Positions 54,169-63,914 of a stretch of 64,000 bases of DNA are shown piece by piece. Both the position numbers and the translations under genes were made by a program. This stretch comes from an uncultured bacterium (GTDB lineage Bacteria; Hydrogenedentota; Hydrogenedentia; Hydrogenedentales; Hydrogenedentaceae): contig CALLRP010000018.1 of assembly GCA_938014335.1 (NCBI GenBank), forward strand, positions 85,426-149,425, in the 5' to 3' direction. The notes below the pieces were generated by a model that saw only the letters and a list, made by a program, of their open reading frames with translations, was not told the origin of the DNA and did not search any database. Position 1 is the first letter of the stretch. Each line of letters opens with the position of its first letter.

Positions 54169-54755
54169 AACATTTAACAGATGAGCAAATATCAGAACTG
54201 CTCGATGGTTTGATTGTCCTAACTCCAAGGCAACAAGAGCATCTACACCATTGCCCCGAATGTAAAAAGAAATTAGAAGAATGGCAAAATATATCTCACC
54301 TTCTTCAGAAATTACCTCTTCAATCTGCCCCGGATAAAATCACAGCAAAAATATCCCATGAAATAAATTCTCTCAAACAACAACCCCAGAAAGTGTATTT
54401 CCCCTCTTTTAACTGGAACTTGAAATCACCTATTTTCGCTATGACAATTATTCTCTTCTTTATTTGCGGAATTTCAATTTTGTATTACATCTATGAAGAT
54501 AAGAATACCACTGACACAACAAACATCCAATCCACCTCGACAGTAAGTCCCATTGCAACTAATAATAACTATAGCAACAATGTTTCTATAGTAGAAGAAG
54601 TTCCCATAGAAGAAAATATATTGAATAGGATTGGAGAACAATATATCCAATCGGAGCCTTTTGAAGAAGAATTACATGAAATTACCATTTCAGAACTCCT
54701 TTTATCCCTCGCTGAAGAAACAGAAGAGTATAATATTTCAGATGTTTCCTTATAA
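54165..54755 (+). CDS. Zinc-type anti-sigma factor
   Basis: The 196-residue protein has an N-terminal HLHHCPEC (HxxxCxxC) zinc anti-sigma motif at about 27-34. A single membrane helix follows (about 88-108, IFAMTIILFFICGISILYYIY), with a polar, acidic periplasmic tail. It overlaps the sigma gene by four bases, so it is the likely cognate inhibitor. The next gene encodes a possible stress-sensing periplasmic protein. Confidence 0.86.
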   Translation: MKHLTDEQISELLDGLIVLTPRQQEHLHHCPECKKKLEEWQNISHLLQKLPLQSAPDKITAKISHEINSLKQQPQKVYFPSFNWNLKSPIFAMTIILFFICGISILYYIYEDKNTTDTTNIQSTSTVSPIATNNNYSNNVSIVEEVPIEENILNRIGEQYIQSEPFEEELHEITISELLLSLAEETEEYNISDVSL

Positions 54756-54788
54756 TTTGAACAAAGATAAATATTGGAGAGTGATTTT

Positions 54789-55505
54789 ATGAAAAAAAGT
54801 ATAACAACTATTCTATTGTTGATGTTGCTTGTGTTATGCACTCATTTAGCAATGGCGCAACCACCTCAACCACCCACCCCGGTTTTTCAAGGTCCCCCAC
54901 GCCCCGAAGGTTTCCAGCAAGGTCCCCCTTTGCCACCTCACGGAGAAGGAAATAGACCGATGCCTTATGTTCCCGTCATCCCTCCCGACCCGATGGGACC
55001 CCCTACGGAAGGGGATTTGCCCGCTCGTGAGGTATTAGAACAGGTACTTTTGGCAAAAGTTGCAAAGCAACTTAAACTGAATGACGAACAAACAGTTATA
55101 TTAGTCCGTAAGTTCAATGAACAAAAAGAAGTTTTACTCCAAAAAACACAACAACGAAACAATTTAGCAAGTGAAATTCGCCGACTCATTCATGACAAAA
55201 CAAAAGCAAATCCAAAAGAGTTAGAAGAAAAATTCTCACAACTTTTAAAGATGGATATGGAATTAGCAGAATTAAAACAAAAGTGGGTGGACAATCTTTC
55301 AATGGACCTGCCTTTAGATTCAAAAATCCAGTTATACCTTCTTTTTTCCGATTTTGAAAATGAAGTTCGTAAATTCTTGCGCAAAGCATACGATTGGAAA
55401 CAAAATAGGTTTAACGAGGAAAAAGGGAGACCGCTCCCTCTCGAACAGCGTCGTGGGAAACCTCCAAAACCAATAGATAATCCCTCTGATATGATCAATG
55501 AATAA
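54789..55505 (+). CDS. Secreted proline-rich, Spy/CpxP-like periplasmic protein
   Basis: The ATG at 54789 has GGAGAGTGA upstream; a TTG at 54774 is in frame but less likely. The 238 residues have a signal peptide (to about residue 24) and a proline-rich region of about 65 residues. A long helical domain follows (LEQVLLAKVAKQLKLNDEQTVILVRKFNEQKEVLL...NLASEIRRLIHD), of the Spy/LTXXQ style. Such proteins sense or chaperone misfolded envelope proteins. The sigma/anti-sigma genes just upstream make it a plausible regulon member. Confidence 0.74.
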   Translation: MKKSITTILLLMLLVLCTHLAMAQPPQPPTPVFQGPPRPEGFQQGPPLPPHGEGNRPMPYVPVIPPDPMGPPTEGDLPAREVLEQVLLAKVAKQLKLNDEQTVILVRKFNEQKEVLLQKTQQRNNLASEIRRLIHDKTKANPKELEEKFSQLLKMDMELAELKQKWVDNLSMDLPLDSKIQLYLLFSDFENEVRKFLRKAYDWKQNRFNEEKGRPLPLEQRRGKPPKPIDNPSDMINE

Positions 55506-55601
55506 CTATTAACCCAACCGATAACTTTTCTCTGTTTCAGTTTCTTCTCAGAACTTAAAGTATCTTATTAAGTAAAGAAGAGAAATATTATCTTTTTCAC
55601 T

Positions 55602-57071
55602 TTATCTCCCGTGACGGATATCATCAAGACTTGTGTCTTTTATTACATTATGATTTTTAAGTGGGAGTACAAAATCACGAGGTGTAGGTGTCGGGTAATT
55701 ATTATCGAAACAAGCAGTGCAAAAATGGCGTTTATCTCCAAAAGTGGCTTCAAGAATGGCTGGTATTGTCAAATAAGCAAGCGAATCTACCCCTAAATAT
55801 TTGCGTATTTTTTCTATATCTACCTGTTTATCTTGTTTTGACATTTTGTAGGCAATTAACCGTTCCCGATTTGGGGTATCAATGCCATAATAACAAGAAT
55901 TAATGATGGGAGGAGATGCAACACGATAATGGATTTCTTTTATTTTACATCTTCGAAGTAGCTTTATAATTTTACGAGAGGTTGTTCCACGGACAATACT
56001 ATCATCTACCAGAACGATTCTTTTCCCCTTCACGGTATCCCTTGAAGGATTTAATTTAATTTTCACTCCAAAATCTCTCATTTTTTGATCAGGCTCTATG
56101 AAGGTCCTTCCAACATAATGATTTCGAATGAATCCCATATCAAAAGGTAAACCCGATTCATGAGCATATCCCAACGCCGCAGGATTAGATGAATCCGGCA
56201 CCGCCATTACAAAATCCGCATCTACCGGTGCTATTCTCGCCAGAGCTCTACCTAATTCTTTACGAACTAAATCTACACTTTTTCCAAAAATAACACTGTC
56301 CGGACGAGCTACATATATATACTCAAAAATACATTGCTTTGGAACAACTTTACGAAATGGAAATAGGCTCGTCATCTGATTGTCTTTGATATGAACCACC
56401 TCTCCCGGTTCAACTTCGCGAATCCATTTAGCATCCACCAAATCCAATGCACAGGTTTCACTCGCAAAAACATAAGAACGCCCTTTTTTGCCGATCCACA
56501 AGGGACGAAAACCGTAAGGGTCCCTTACTGCAATCATTTCATTTTGGTTCATTACCAGAAGACAAAACGCCCCTTTTACCTGCTTTAATGCATCAATAAC
56601 CGTATCTACAAATGTTTTCTTGCTGGAACGGGCAATAAGATGAATAATGACTTCTGTATCTGATGTGGACTGGAAAATAGCCCCTTTCTGTTCCAATTCA
56701 TGTCTTAAATAAGCACCATTAACCAAATTCCCATTATGGCATATAGCAAGCGACCCATTGACATAATTAACTAAAAAAGGTTGGACATTACGCAAATTAC
56801 TGGAGCCAAAAGTAGAATATCTTACATGCCCTATTCCAATATGCCCCTGAACTCGGGCAAGCTTATGCGCCGGAAACACATCATTCACAAGTCCCACACC
56901 CCGATGTGCGGTTAATGTTGTTCCATCCGAACAAACAATCCCTGCACCTTCTTGCCCACGATGTTGTAAGGCATATAGCCCCAAATATATCCAATTCGGA
57001 GCAGATTTATGATTGTAAATACCAAAAATACCACATTCTTCATGTAATTTATCCAATGTGATGTCAAACAT
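55602..57071 (-). CDS. purF: Amidophosphoribosyltransferase
   Basis: The 489-residue protein has an N-terminal propeptide ending before Cys13 (LHEECGIFGIYNH), so the mature enzyme begins with the catalytic Cys. The glutaminase region has HRGQEGAGI and HNGNLVN. The PRPP site is VLVDDSIVRGTTSRKI, and a C-terminal Cys region (KRHFCTACFD) fits the cluster-binding Bacillus-type enzyme. It catalyses the first step of purine synthesis. It lies 58 bases after purC. Confidence 0.96.
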   Translation of the reverse strand: MFDITLDKLHEECGIFGIYNHKSAPNWIYLGLYALQHRGQEGAGIVCSDGTTLTAHRGVGLVNDVFPAHKLARVQGHIGIGHVRYSTFGSSNLRNVQPFLVNYVNGSLAICHNGNLVNGAYLRHELEQKGAIFQSTSDTEVIIHLIARSSKKTFVDTVIDALKQVKGAFCLLVMNQNEMIAVRDPYGFRPLWIGKKGRSYVFASETCALDLVDAKWIREVEPGEVVHIKDNQMTSLFPFRKVVPKQCIFEYIYVARPDSVIFGKSVDLVRKELGRALARIAPVDADFVMAVPDSSNPAALGYAHESGLPFDMGFIRNHYVGRTFIEPDQKMRDFGVKIKLNPSRDTVKGKRIVLVDDSIVRGTTSRKIIKLLRRCKIKEIHYRVASPPIINSCYYGIDTPNRERLIAYKMSKQDKQVDIEKIRKYLGVDSLAYLTIPAILEATFGDKRHFCTACFDNNYPTPTPRDFVLPLKNHNVIKDTSLDDIRHGR

Positions 57072-57129
57072 ACCTCTTATGTATTTTCCTTAGTTAAGTT
57101 TACTTTTTTATTTTGTAACTTCTACAAAC

Positions 57130-58017
57130 CTATGGAAGATTTCTTCCCGTTAACCTTGTAAACGCTTCAAGATATTTTTCTCTTGTTTTTTCTACTATAT
57201 CGGGTGGTAACGGTGGTGGGGGAGAATTCTTATCCCAATTCACCGATTCCAGATAATCGCGGATAAATTGCTTATCAAAACTGGGCTGACTTTTACCGGG
57301 TTCATATTGGTCAGCAGGCCAGAATCGCGATGAATCCGGTGTCAATATCTCGTCTGCCAAAACTAATTCATCATCAAGTAAACCAAATTCAAATTTGGTA
57401 TCACACAAAATAATTCCTTTTGTTATGGCATATTCATTGGCTCTTTTATATATATCTATCGCTACCTGAGCCGCTTTCCAATTTAATTCTTTACCGATAA
57501 TTTTTCCCGCTTCTTCTGGAGATATATTAATATCATGTCCCTCGTCCGCTTTTGTGCTGGGCGTATAAATAGGTTCGGGTAGTTTACTCCCTTCCACGAG
57601 TCCGTCTGGAAGTAAAATCCCGCAAACAGTTCCCTTTGTTCTATACTCTTTTAATCCGCTTCCGGCTAAATAACCGCGAACGATAAACTCCACAGGTAAC
57701 ATTTCACATTTACGAACATACATGGAACGGTCTTTGAACATTTCAGGATGTTTTCGAAATTCTTCCGGAAAATCTTCCAGTCGAGCAGAAATCAGATGAT
57801 TGGGAACAATATCTTTCATCATCTCAAACCAAAACAAAGAAAGTTGCGTCAAAATTCTCCCTTTATCCGGTATCGGTGTCGGATTTACCCAGTCAAAGGC
57901 AGAAATTCGATCAGTAGCTACAAGAAAAAGTTTATCCCCAAGGTCATAAATATCCCTTACCTTACCACGACGAGTTGGTTCTTTTCCATTTAAATTCGTT
58001 TCAGATAGGACTGTCAT
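57130..58017 (-). CDS. purC: Phosphoribosylaminoimidazole-succinocarboxamide synthase
   Basis: The 295-residue SAICAR synthase has GKVRDIYDLGDKLFLVATDRISAFDW at the N-terminus, VRGYLAGSGLKEY, PSTKADEGHDINIS and LCDTKFEFGLLDDELVLADEILTPDSSRFW. It joins aspartate to CAIR. The upstream GH4 gene ends 27 bases away and purF follows, so the three may be one transcript. Confidence 0.97.
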   Translation of the reverse strand: MTVLSETNLNGKEPTRRGKVRDIYDLGDKLFLVATDRISAFDWVNPTPIPDKGRILTQLSLFWFEMMKDIVPNHLISARLEDFPEEFRKHPEMFKDRSMYVRKCEMLPVEFIVRGYLAGSGLKEYRTKGTVCGILLPDGLVEGSKLPEPIYTPSTKADEGHDINISPEEAGKIIGKELNWKAAQVAIDIYKRANEYAITKGIILCDTKFEFGLLDDELVLADEILTPDSSRFWPADQYEPGKSQPSFDKQFIRDYLESVNWDKNSPPPPLPPDIVEKTREKYLEAFTRLTGRNLP

Positions 58018-58043
58018 ATTTTTTTCCTTTTGCTTTTAGTTTT

Positions 58044-59330
58044 TTATTTATTAAAAAAGTTTTTTAAATAGGGTTTATTTATCTCCAATAATTCATTTAA
58101 TAATTCTCTACATTTTTTTGCATCTGGCATCAAGGGATGACTTAACAATGCCTGAAAAGCAAGTTCACGGTCTCCTCTTACTGCTGCATGGACAGTAAGC
58201 GTTTCATAAGCCTTTATAAGTTGCATTAAACCGCGAATAGAAGGTTCCGGTGCTTTTTGGGAGATAGGATGTGCCCCATCTTTATCTATTATTGCGGAAA
58301 TCTCCACCGATACATCATCATCAAAAGTAGGTATGGCTCCATTATTTCTGCAACAAACAATCTGCCTTGATTTTTTATCATTTTCAATAGCATCAATTAC
58401 CATCAATGCAGCGGTCGAGTAATGAGCCCCTCCTCTTTTACTTAATTCTTCGGGTTTTTCTTTCAACTCAGGATTAGCATACCTCTCAAATAGTTTCTGT
58501 TCTATCCCTAAAACTTCTTCTCCTCGTGTTTTTTCCTTTTTCTTCAACTGATTTAAGACCGATTCTGTGGAATAATAGTATTGAAGGTAATAATTGCAGA
58601 ACATATTCAGACTTTTCATCGCTTCTAACATATTATTGCGTGTGGTTTCATCTTCCCATTCTTCTTCTGCATGTTCCCAGAACTTTTGTAGTACTTCCTG
58701 AGTTATATCAATCCCTTGCTTCTTAAAACTACGAACCCAGGATAAGTGGTTTAATCCCACATAATCCAATTCTATCTCTTCCGGACTACCTCCTAAATGC
58801 TTCACAATCTGCATTATCATTCCAATCGGCACATTACAAAGCCCTATAGTCCGAATTTTACTATATTTTAGCACTGCTTCTGTGTTAATCCCCGCCGGAT
58901 TTGTGAAATTGATAAGAAACGCATTTGGGCATACTTCTTCCATCTTATGTGCAATATCTAAGATAACCGGGATAGTTCGCAAAGCACAGGCAAAACCACC
59001 AATCCCCGTGGTTTCCTGCCCAATAATTCCATATTTTAGCCCTAATTTTTCATCACTAATACGGGCTTGCATCTGTCCTACGCGTATCTGTGTGAGCACA
59101 TATCTCGCATCTTTTATTGCTTCTTCAGTTTTCGTTGTTTTATAAATCTTGCAAGATGTCCCATATCGTTCCGCTAACCTTTGTGAAAAGGAATGATTAA
59201 TCCCTAATCTTTCCTCATTTTGGTCCATCAACCAGATCTCATCAAATAAAAATCTACCTTCCCTCGCAAATATACCATCTACCAATTCTGGAGTGTATGA
59301 ACTTCCGCCACCAATTACTGCGAATTTCAT
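58044..59330 (-). CDS. Glycoside hydrolase family 4 (6-phospho-glycosidase-type) enzyme
   Basis: The 428-residue protein has the GH4 NAD-binding start MKFAVIGGGSSYTPELVDGIF. It has the metal-binding Cys in GLCNVPIGM and the His in VGLNHLSWV, and TNPAGINTEAVL. This is the 6-phospho-alpha/beta-glucosidase group. It uses NAD and Mn2+ in a redox-assisted cleavage. No PTS or transport gene is nearby, so the substrate in this organism is open. Confidence 0.93.
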   Translation of the reverse strand: MKFAVIGGGSSYTPELVDGIFAREGRFLFDEIWLMDQNEERLGINHSFSQRLAERYGTSCKIYKTTKTEEAIKDARYVLTQIRVGQMQARISDEKLGLKYGIIGQETTGIGGFACALRTIPVILDIAHKMEEVCPNAFLINFTNPAGINTEAVLKYSKIRTIGLCNVPIGMIMQIVKHLGGSPEEIELDYVGLNHLSWVRSFKKQGIDITQEVLQKFWEHAEEEWEDETTRNNMLEAMKSLNMFCNYYLQYYYSTESVLNQLKKKEKTRGEEVLGIEQKLFERYANPELKEKPEELSKRGGAHYSTAALMVIDAIENDKKSRQIVCCRNNGAIPTFDDDVSVEISAIIDKDGAHPISQKAPEPSIRGLMQLIKAYETLTVHAAVRGDRELAFQALLSHPLMPDAKKCRELLNELLEINKPYLKNFFNK

Positions 59331-59478
59331 ATTTCAATCCCTTCATTATTCTGATGAGTGAGAATTATTATGTCGATTACAACTATTGAGTAAATTTTTG
59401 AATATAATATCGTATATGATAAGTTAGTTTAAAACATGATGTTCGAATAAAGATAAAGGACATACAAAGACACTATTA

Positions 59479-60408
59479 ATGCAAAATCAAGATTTTATTT
59501 TCAGCCTGCAATGGGAACCTTCCGACATTATAAGTATTATATTATTAGGGTTCCTTTTCTTTTGGGGTGTTTTTTTGTTATATCAAAAATGGGCAAAAAA
59601 CTATGATTACCCATTCTGGTTGGACTTGTTATCTCTAATTATTATGTTTACCATTTTAGGAGTTGAACTACTTCAATTAAGGGATTGGCTGAGAAACTAT
59701 ACCTTACTTTATATACTTTCTGCGTTAGGATTATTTATTACAGTCTCTGCTCTTTATTCTCATAGTTTCATTTCTCTTACTACTTTAATATTTTTAAGTA
59801 TCATCCAACCCGGGGAAGAGTCCGCTCCTGATGTCCCGCGTTTTGGTCCTGCTGAAATATTAGAGCATAAAAATGATTGGAAAGGCGCTCTAAGTGAATA
59901 CTTCGTATTGGCTCGCATTTATCCACATCATCCCTCTGTACATTTAAGAATTGCAAATGCTTATGTTAAGTTAAATCAACCCAAAGAAGCCTTACAATGG
60001 CTAAAAAAATCATTAAACTATCTTAAAAGAGAAGAAGATATATACATGATCATTGCTCGTTATTGTGATATTTCACAGGATATCGGTAAGATTGACTCTG
60101 CTATGGAAATAACAGATTACTACTTAAAACAATATCCAAATTCCCCTCATTCCAAATCCATTTTAGAAAGAAAAAAACGGATGAGCGTAGATATTACAAA
60201 AGAAAGATCTTCACTCCTTGTCCCTATGGAAGAAACTCCTGTGGATGAAAATCATATAGACGATGAAAAAGAACCTACCAGAGGTAAGTTAAAAATAGAA
60301 AAAATTCAAAACGAAAATGTAAATGAAGATATCCCAACAATAGAACAATCAAACAAAAAAAAATCTAACAATAATAAATCAACATTTTCCCGTTTAGAAC
60401 CGATGTAA
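59479..60408 (+). CDS. TPR-containing membrane protein
   Basis: The 309-residue protein has three or four membrane helices in the first 115 residues (about 14-33, 47-66, 75-112). A TPR-like cytoplasmic or periplasmic domain follows (about 125-240, ALSEYFVLARIYPHHPSVHLRIANAYVKLNQPKEALQWLKKSL), then a polar tail. It converges on the exbD-like gene with a one-base gap. The function is unknown. Confidence 0.76.
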   Translation: MQNQDFIFSLQWEPSDIISIILLGFLFFWGVFLLYQKWAKNYDYPFWLDLLSLIIMFTILGVELLQLRDWLRNYTLLYILSALGLFITVSALYSHSFISLTTLIFLSIIQPGEESAPDVPRFGPAEILEHKNDWKGALSEYFVLARIYPHHPSVHLRIANAYVKLNQPKEALQWLKKSLNYLKREEDIYMIIARYCDISQDIGKIDSAMEITDYYLKQYPNSPHSKSILERKKRMSVDITKERSSLLVPMEETPVDENHIDDEKEPTRGKLKIEKIQNENVNEDIPTIEQSNKKKSNNNKSTFSRLEPM

Positions 60409-60409
60409 A

Positions 60410-60874
60410 CTATTCAGAATTTTTTTCCTCTTCCGGAATCGTTGCTATTGAAAGTCCCGAATATCCTAATTGCAATGCCAGGTCAAATACCTTAACCGTA
60501 ATACGGAAGGGGACCTCCGCATCAGCTTCCAATATCAATGAAGCGGATGGATTTTTAATCTTTATTTCTTTAAGTTTTTTTTCTAATTCCTCAATCGTAA
60601 CAGGATTAGAAATATCCCCATTTTTCTCAGAAATATAAATATCACCTTTATGACCTATAACTACACGATATACATTATTTTCTTCAATCTTCTCACTCGT
60701 TTTGCTTTCCGGAAGCTTCAAAGAAAGTCCTAAATGGGGATTAAAAGTAGTAGTAATAACCAGAAAGATAAGAAGTAGAAACATTACATCAATCAAAGAG
60801 GTAATATTTATCAAGGGGAAATCTTTCTTCAAAGGTTTACCAAAAGGACCTTCTCGCATATTATCCATATCCAT
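60410..60874 (-). CDS. ExbD/TolR-family biopolymer transport protein
   Basis: The 154-residue protein has a short cytoplasmic start and a single membrane helix with the essential Asp (LINITSLIDVMFLLLIFLVIT). A periplasmic domain with SASLILEADAEVPFRITVKVFDLALQLGYSGLSIAT follows, as in ExbD/TolR. It converts proton-motive force into work together with ExbB/TolQ, which is not adjacent. Three in-frame ATGs (residues 1, 3, 6) make the exact start uncertain. Confidence 0.9.
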   Translation of the reverse strand: MDMDNMREGPFGKPLKKDFPLINITSLIDVMFLLLIFLVITTTFNPHLGLSLKLPESKTSEKIEENNVYRVVIGHKGDIYISEKNGDISNPVTIEELEKKLKEIKIKNPSASLILEADAEVPFRITVKVFDLALQLGYSGLSIATIPEEEKNSE

Positions 60875-61027
60875 ATTTTACAAATTCCCAATATACCACC
60901 TCCTTCTTTTGCTTTTCAATAGGTTAATAAGAGATTTTTAAAAAATTTGGCAAAATTTAAAAATTTCTGGTAAACTTATAGATGAAGGAGTGATGGAGGC
61001 AAGGAGTTTGATGTAAAAGAGGTATAA

Positions 61028-61975
61028 ATGAAAAATATTAGAGTATGCGTCGCAGACGATAACAAGGACGAGGTTCTCATACTTTGTGAAAGTTTGAAAT
61101 TACATAATTACGAAGCGGTTCCTGCCTTCTGCGGGATGGAAGCGATAGAACTATGTAAAAGTGGAAGTGTAGCCCTCTTGCTTTTAGACATAGAACTCCC
61201 TGATATTGACGGTATCGAGGTATGCAAACGACTAAAAGCAGACCCCGACACAAAAGATATCCCCATAATCTTTGTTACAGCAAGAGGCTCTTCTCAAGAT
61301 GTCGCATTAGGCCATGAATTAGGCGCGGTTGATTACATTGCCAAACCTTACAATTTACCTATGGTGCTTGTCGCTGTCGAAATGGCTTTGCGGACATTAC
61401 ATACTTCTGCTTACATTGATAGCCCCGTAGAATTCTGGGACGACCCTATTTATACCGACCCACTAACAGGTCTAAGGAACTATCGCTACCTTATGGAACG
61501 ATTAGATGAAGAAATCGTGCGTACAGACCGTCATAAAAGCCCTCTAAGTTGCATCGTTTTAGATTTTGCTGATTATAACCTTGAAGAGGAAGAAGCGGGA
61601 ACAGCCGATTTAGTCGAAAACGATTCCTTTCTACAAGATGTTGCCTTAACACTGAAACAAAACTCTCGTGGCTGTGACATATTAACCCGACTTGAAGCCT
61701 CAAAATTTGTTATCGTGCTCCCTAATCAAAATCTTGATAGAGCCATAAAATATGCACAAAAAATATCAAGAGAACTAGAGAAAAACTTCTTAGAAGAAGA
61801 AAAAACCGTCTCTTTGCAATCCAAATTCGGAATTGTCAGCTGTAACGAAAAAAAAGTCCCTTCCGGAGAAGAACTTTTAGGTATCGCCATGAGAAATTTA
61901 CTAAGAGCCTTTACCCGCCCCGGAATTACCATCGTCGGCAAGGACCTCACCGAAAAAAAAGAAGTCTACATTTAA
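61028..61975 (+). CDS. Response regulator with degenerate GGDEF domain
   Basis: The 315-residue protein has a complete receiver domain (phospho-acceptor Asp54, Thr84, Lys106). A GGDEF-fold domain starts with DPLTGLRNYRYL at 144-153. At the catalytic loop it reads EASKF (223-227) instead of GGDEF, so it should not make c-di-GMP. It may bind a ligand or act as an adaptor. AGAGGT lies 5 bases before the ATG. No cognate kinase is nearby. Confidence 0.87.
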   Translation: MKNIRVCVADDNKDEVLILCESLKLHNYEAVPAFCGMEAIELCKSGSVALLLLDIELPDIDGIEVCKRLKADPDTKDIPIIFVTARGSSQDVALGHELGAVDYIAKPYNLPMVLVAVEMALRTLHTSAYIDSPVEFWDDPIYTDPLTGLRNYRYLMERLDEEIVRTDRHKSPLSCIVLDFADYNLEEEEAGTADLVENDSFLQDVALTLKQNSRGCDILTRLEASKFVIVLPNQNLDRAIKYAQKISRELEKNFLEEEKTVSLQSKFGIVSCNEKKVPSGEELLGIAMRNLLRAFTRPGITIVGKDLTEKKEVYI

Positions 61976-62228
61976 AAAATTGATTTAAGCATCAGCATAC
62001 TCCCCTTATTTTACTTTATCTAATTCTCTTATTTCCATAGGGTTAATTTCTCCCCATTTACAATTCCGATTTGTTAATACCTAAACAGTTAATCATCTTA
62101 CTGTTGCTATTTTTTATCCAAATTGATAAAATTAATCCCCGTTATTAAAAATAAAACCCATTAAAACAATCAATAGTCTAAAAATAAATAAGTAAATAAA
62201 CTTTGGTGGATATAAAGAGGTGTTACCT

Positions 62229-63068
62229 ATGTTGAGCAAAAGATATTTTACCCTTGTTATATTATTCTTTCTTATTATCGCTTTTATCCTTCCTCTATCC
62301 GCATCCGCTAAAACTCCAAGAATCTTAATGGTAGGAGATAGCTGGGCGTGGTTTATGTACTTAAATCGTTCTCTTCGTGATGCTTTGGAAGATATGGCAT
62401 TAGGTCAGTACGAAGAAGTGGGTATTTTTACCACTGTTCCCGGGAGCGAAGCCTCTCAATGGGTAAATCCAAAATGGTTAGAACAAGTAAAAAAAGAATT
62501 AGATAATTACCCTACTATTGATATTATTCATCTGAGTGTTGGAGGGAATGATTTCCTGAATAACTGGCGAATTGACATGCCTCCAGAGGCAAAAGAAGCC
62601 CTTTTCCAACAAGTCGTTCGCGATACAGAAATAATTATTCGTGCTTTATTAGATATGAGGCCTAACCTGCATGTTGCCTTGATTGAGTATGACTATATTA
62701 ACAAAAGCAGAGGCAAAGCCCGATGCCAGGAACTAAATATGGCAGGGGCAGAACTATCCCGCAGGCGTATGGAACTTTGCAAAACTATCGAAAGATGTCG
62801 GTATGTTCAGACCTATGGCTTAATGCAATATTATTTTGGTGTTGGAAATGATATTGCTCCTCATACCATAACTCTTCCAGGACAATATCCTGATTATCAA
62901 CCTTTCCCCGGCGGAAATCCAGACTACTGTAATGACCCGAAAGCAATGATGGATAATGTCCATCTTAGCAGTGAGGGATATTACTACTTGGCGAAATATT
63001 GTATTGAAGTAATTTACAAAGAATGGCTCACAAACTCTTCCCCCCCTCTTACTATTAGCAAAAAGTAG
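62229..63068 (+). CDS. Secreted SGNH/GDSL-type hydrolase
   Basis: The ATG at 62229 has AGAGGTG 7 bases upstream; an in-frame GTG at 62220 overlaps that site. The 279-residue protein has a signal peptide (to about 26), block I VGDSWAW (Ser), HLSVGGNDFL (GxND), and a C-terminal MDNVHLSSEGYYYLA with Asp and His. All SGNH catalytic blocks are therefore present. Likely substrates are esters in sugars or lipids. Its 3' neighbour is on the opposite strand. Confidence 0.86.
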   Translation: MLSKRYFTLVILFFLIIAFILPLSASAKTPRILMVGDSWAWFMYLNRSLRDALEDMALGQYEEVGIFTTVPGSEASQWVNPKWLEQVKKELDNYPTIDIIHLSVGGNDFLNNWRIDMPPEAKEALFQQVVRDTEIIIRALLDMRPNLHVALIEYDYINKSRGKARCQELNMAGAELSRRRMELCKTIERCRYVQTYGLMQYYFGVGNDIAPHTITLPGQYPDYQPFPGGNPDYCNDPKAMMDNVHLSSEGYYYLAKYCIEVIYKEWLTNSSPPLTISKK

Positions 63069-63143
63069 TAATAAAATTATATCACCCAGATAGCCTACCT
63101 TAACAAAACTTTTTAGCTTTGGTTAAATAAATACAATGTTTAT

Positions 63144-63914
63144 TTATTTTGCAAAAGGTCCCGGAGCATATTTATCTTCACCATTCTCATCGGGATGATA
63201 ACTTCCACCAGGATAATTAAAGAATTGGATAATACGGAGTAATTCATTTAAACGTATCTTCCAATCTTGGGGAGCATAATCCGATTTATGTGGAGTACAA
63301 TTTGTACTTCCTTCAAAAAGGGCATATCCATCTTCAGTCCCTGCCTGGCAGTGGTACCCTCGAGCATTAAATAATTGAACCACACGCAATACTTCTTGGA
63401 GACTAATGCTCCAATCCTTATTCGTATCTGCGCTATGAAACTCGTCATTATTTTTTACAATAATTTTCCCCGCGTTAACACTTACATTCTGAGGCAAGGC
63501 TTTATTATCAGCTCCTTCTAATGTTACCCCGGTTATGGGTATTTGGGAATTGTTAGGTAACGGTGCTGTTGCTTGAACAATAACGCTTGCTATTTCTCCA
63601 TCAGGGATAGGTTGCGTCCCTCCAAAAACGATGATATTTACTTGTGTCCCTGTCACAAAATACATCATTTTTTTCTCTGTCCCTGTTTTGATAAGATTCT
63701 CGGCTTCTATGGGTAAGACATTGGATATGCCACAATTCCATCGTATTATTAAGGTGCTTATATTAGAATTATTATCATTCCAATTTAATAACAACCGAAA
63801 AACACCGGGCGTTGCAGTTTCAACATCCGGAATACTTAAAATTCCACCTGCAAAAACTTGTGAACACAAAACAAACAAAAGCAAATTCACTATAAGCATT
63901 CTATGTAGAAACAT
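63144..63914 (-). CDS. Secreted protein with cohesin-like domain and dockerin-like C-terminal repeats
   Basis: The ATG at 63914 has AAGGAAAA about 5 bases upstream; a TTG at 63932 is in frame. The 256-residue product has a signal peptide (ending VFAGG). An all-beta region follows (about 25-145, PDGEIASVIVQATAPLPNNSQIPITGVTLEGA), resembling cohesin-type domains. Two helical repeats come next, DTNKDWSISLQEVLRVVQLFNARGYHC and DWKIRLNELLRIIQFFNYPGGSYH, and an end motif EDKYAPGP. Such tails are common in Hydrogenedentota-like genomes. It may display or bind surface proteins. Confidence 0.8.
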   Translation of the reverse strand: MFLHRMLIVNLLLFVLCSQVFAGGILSIPDVETATPGVFRLLLNWNDNNSNISTLIIRWNCGISNVLPIEAENLIKTGTEKKMMYFVTGTQVNIIVFGGTQPIPDGEIASVIVQATAPLPNNSQIPITGVTLEGADNKALPQNVSVNAGKIIVKNNDEFHSADTNKDWSISLQEVLRVVQLFNARGYHCQAGTEDGYALFEGSTNCTPHKSDYAPQDWKIRLNELLRIIQFFNYPGGSYHPDENGEDKYAPGPFAK

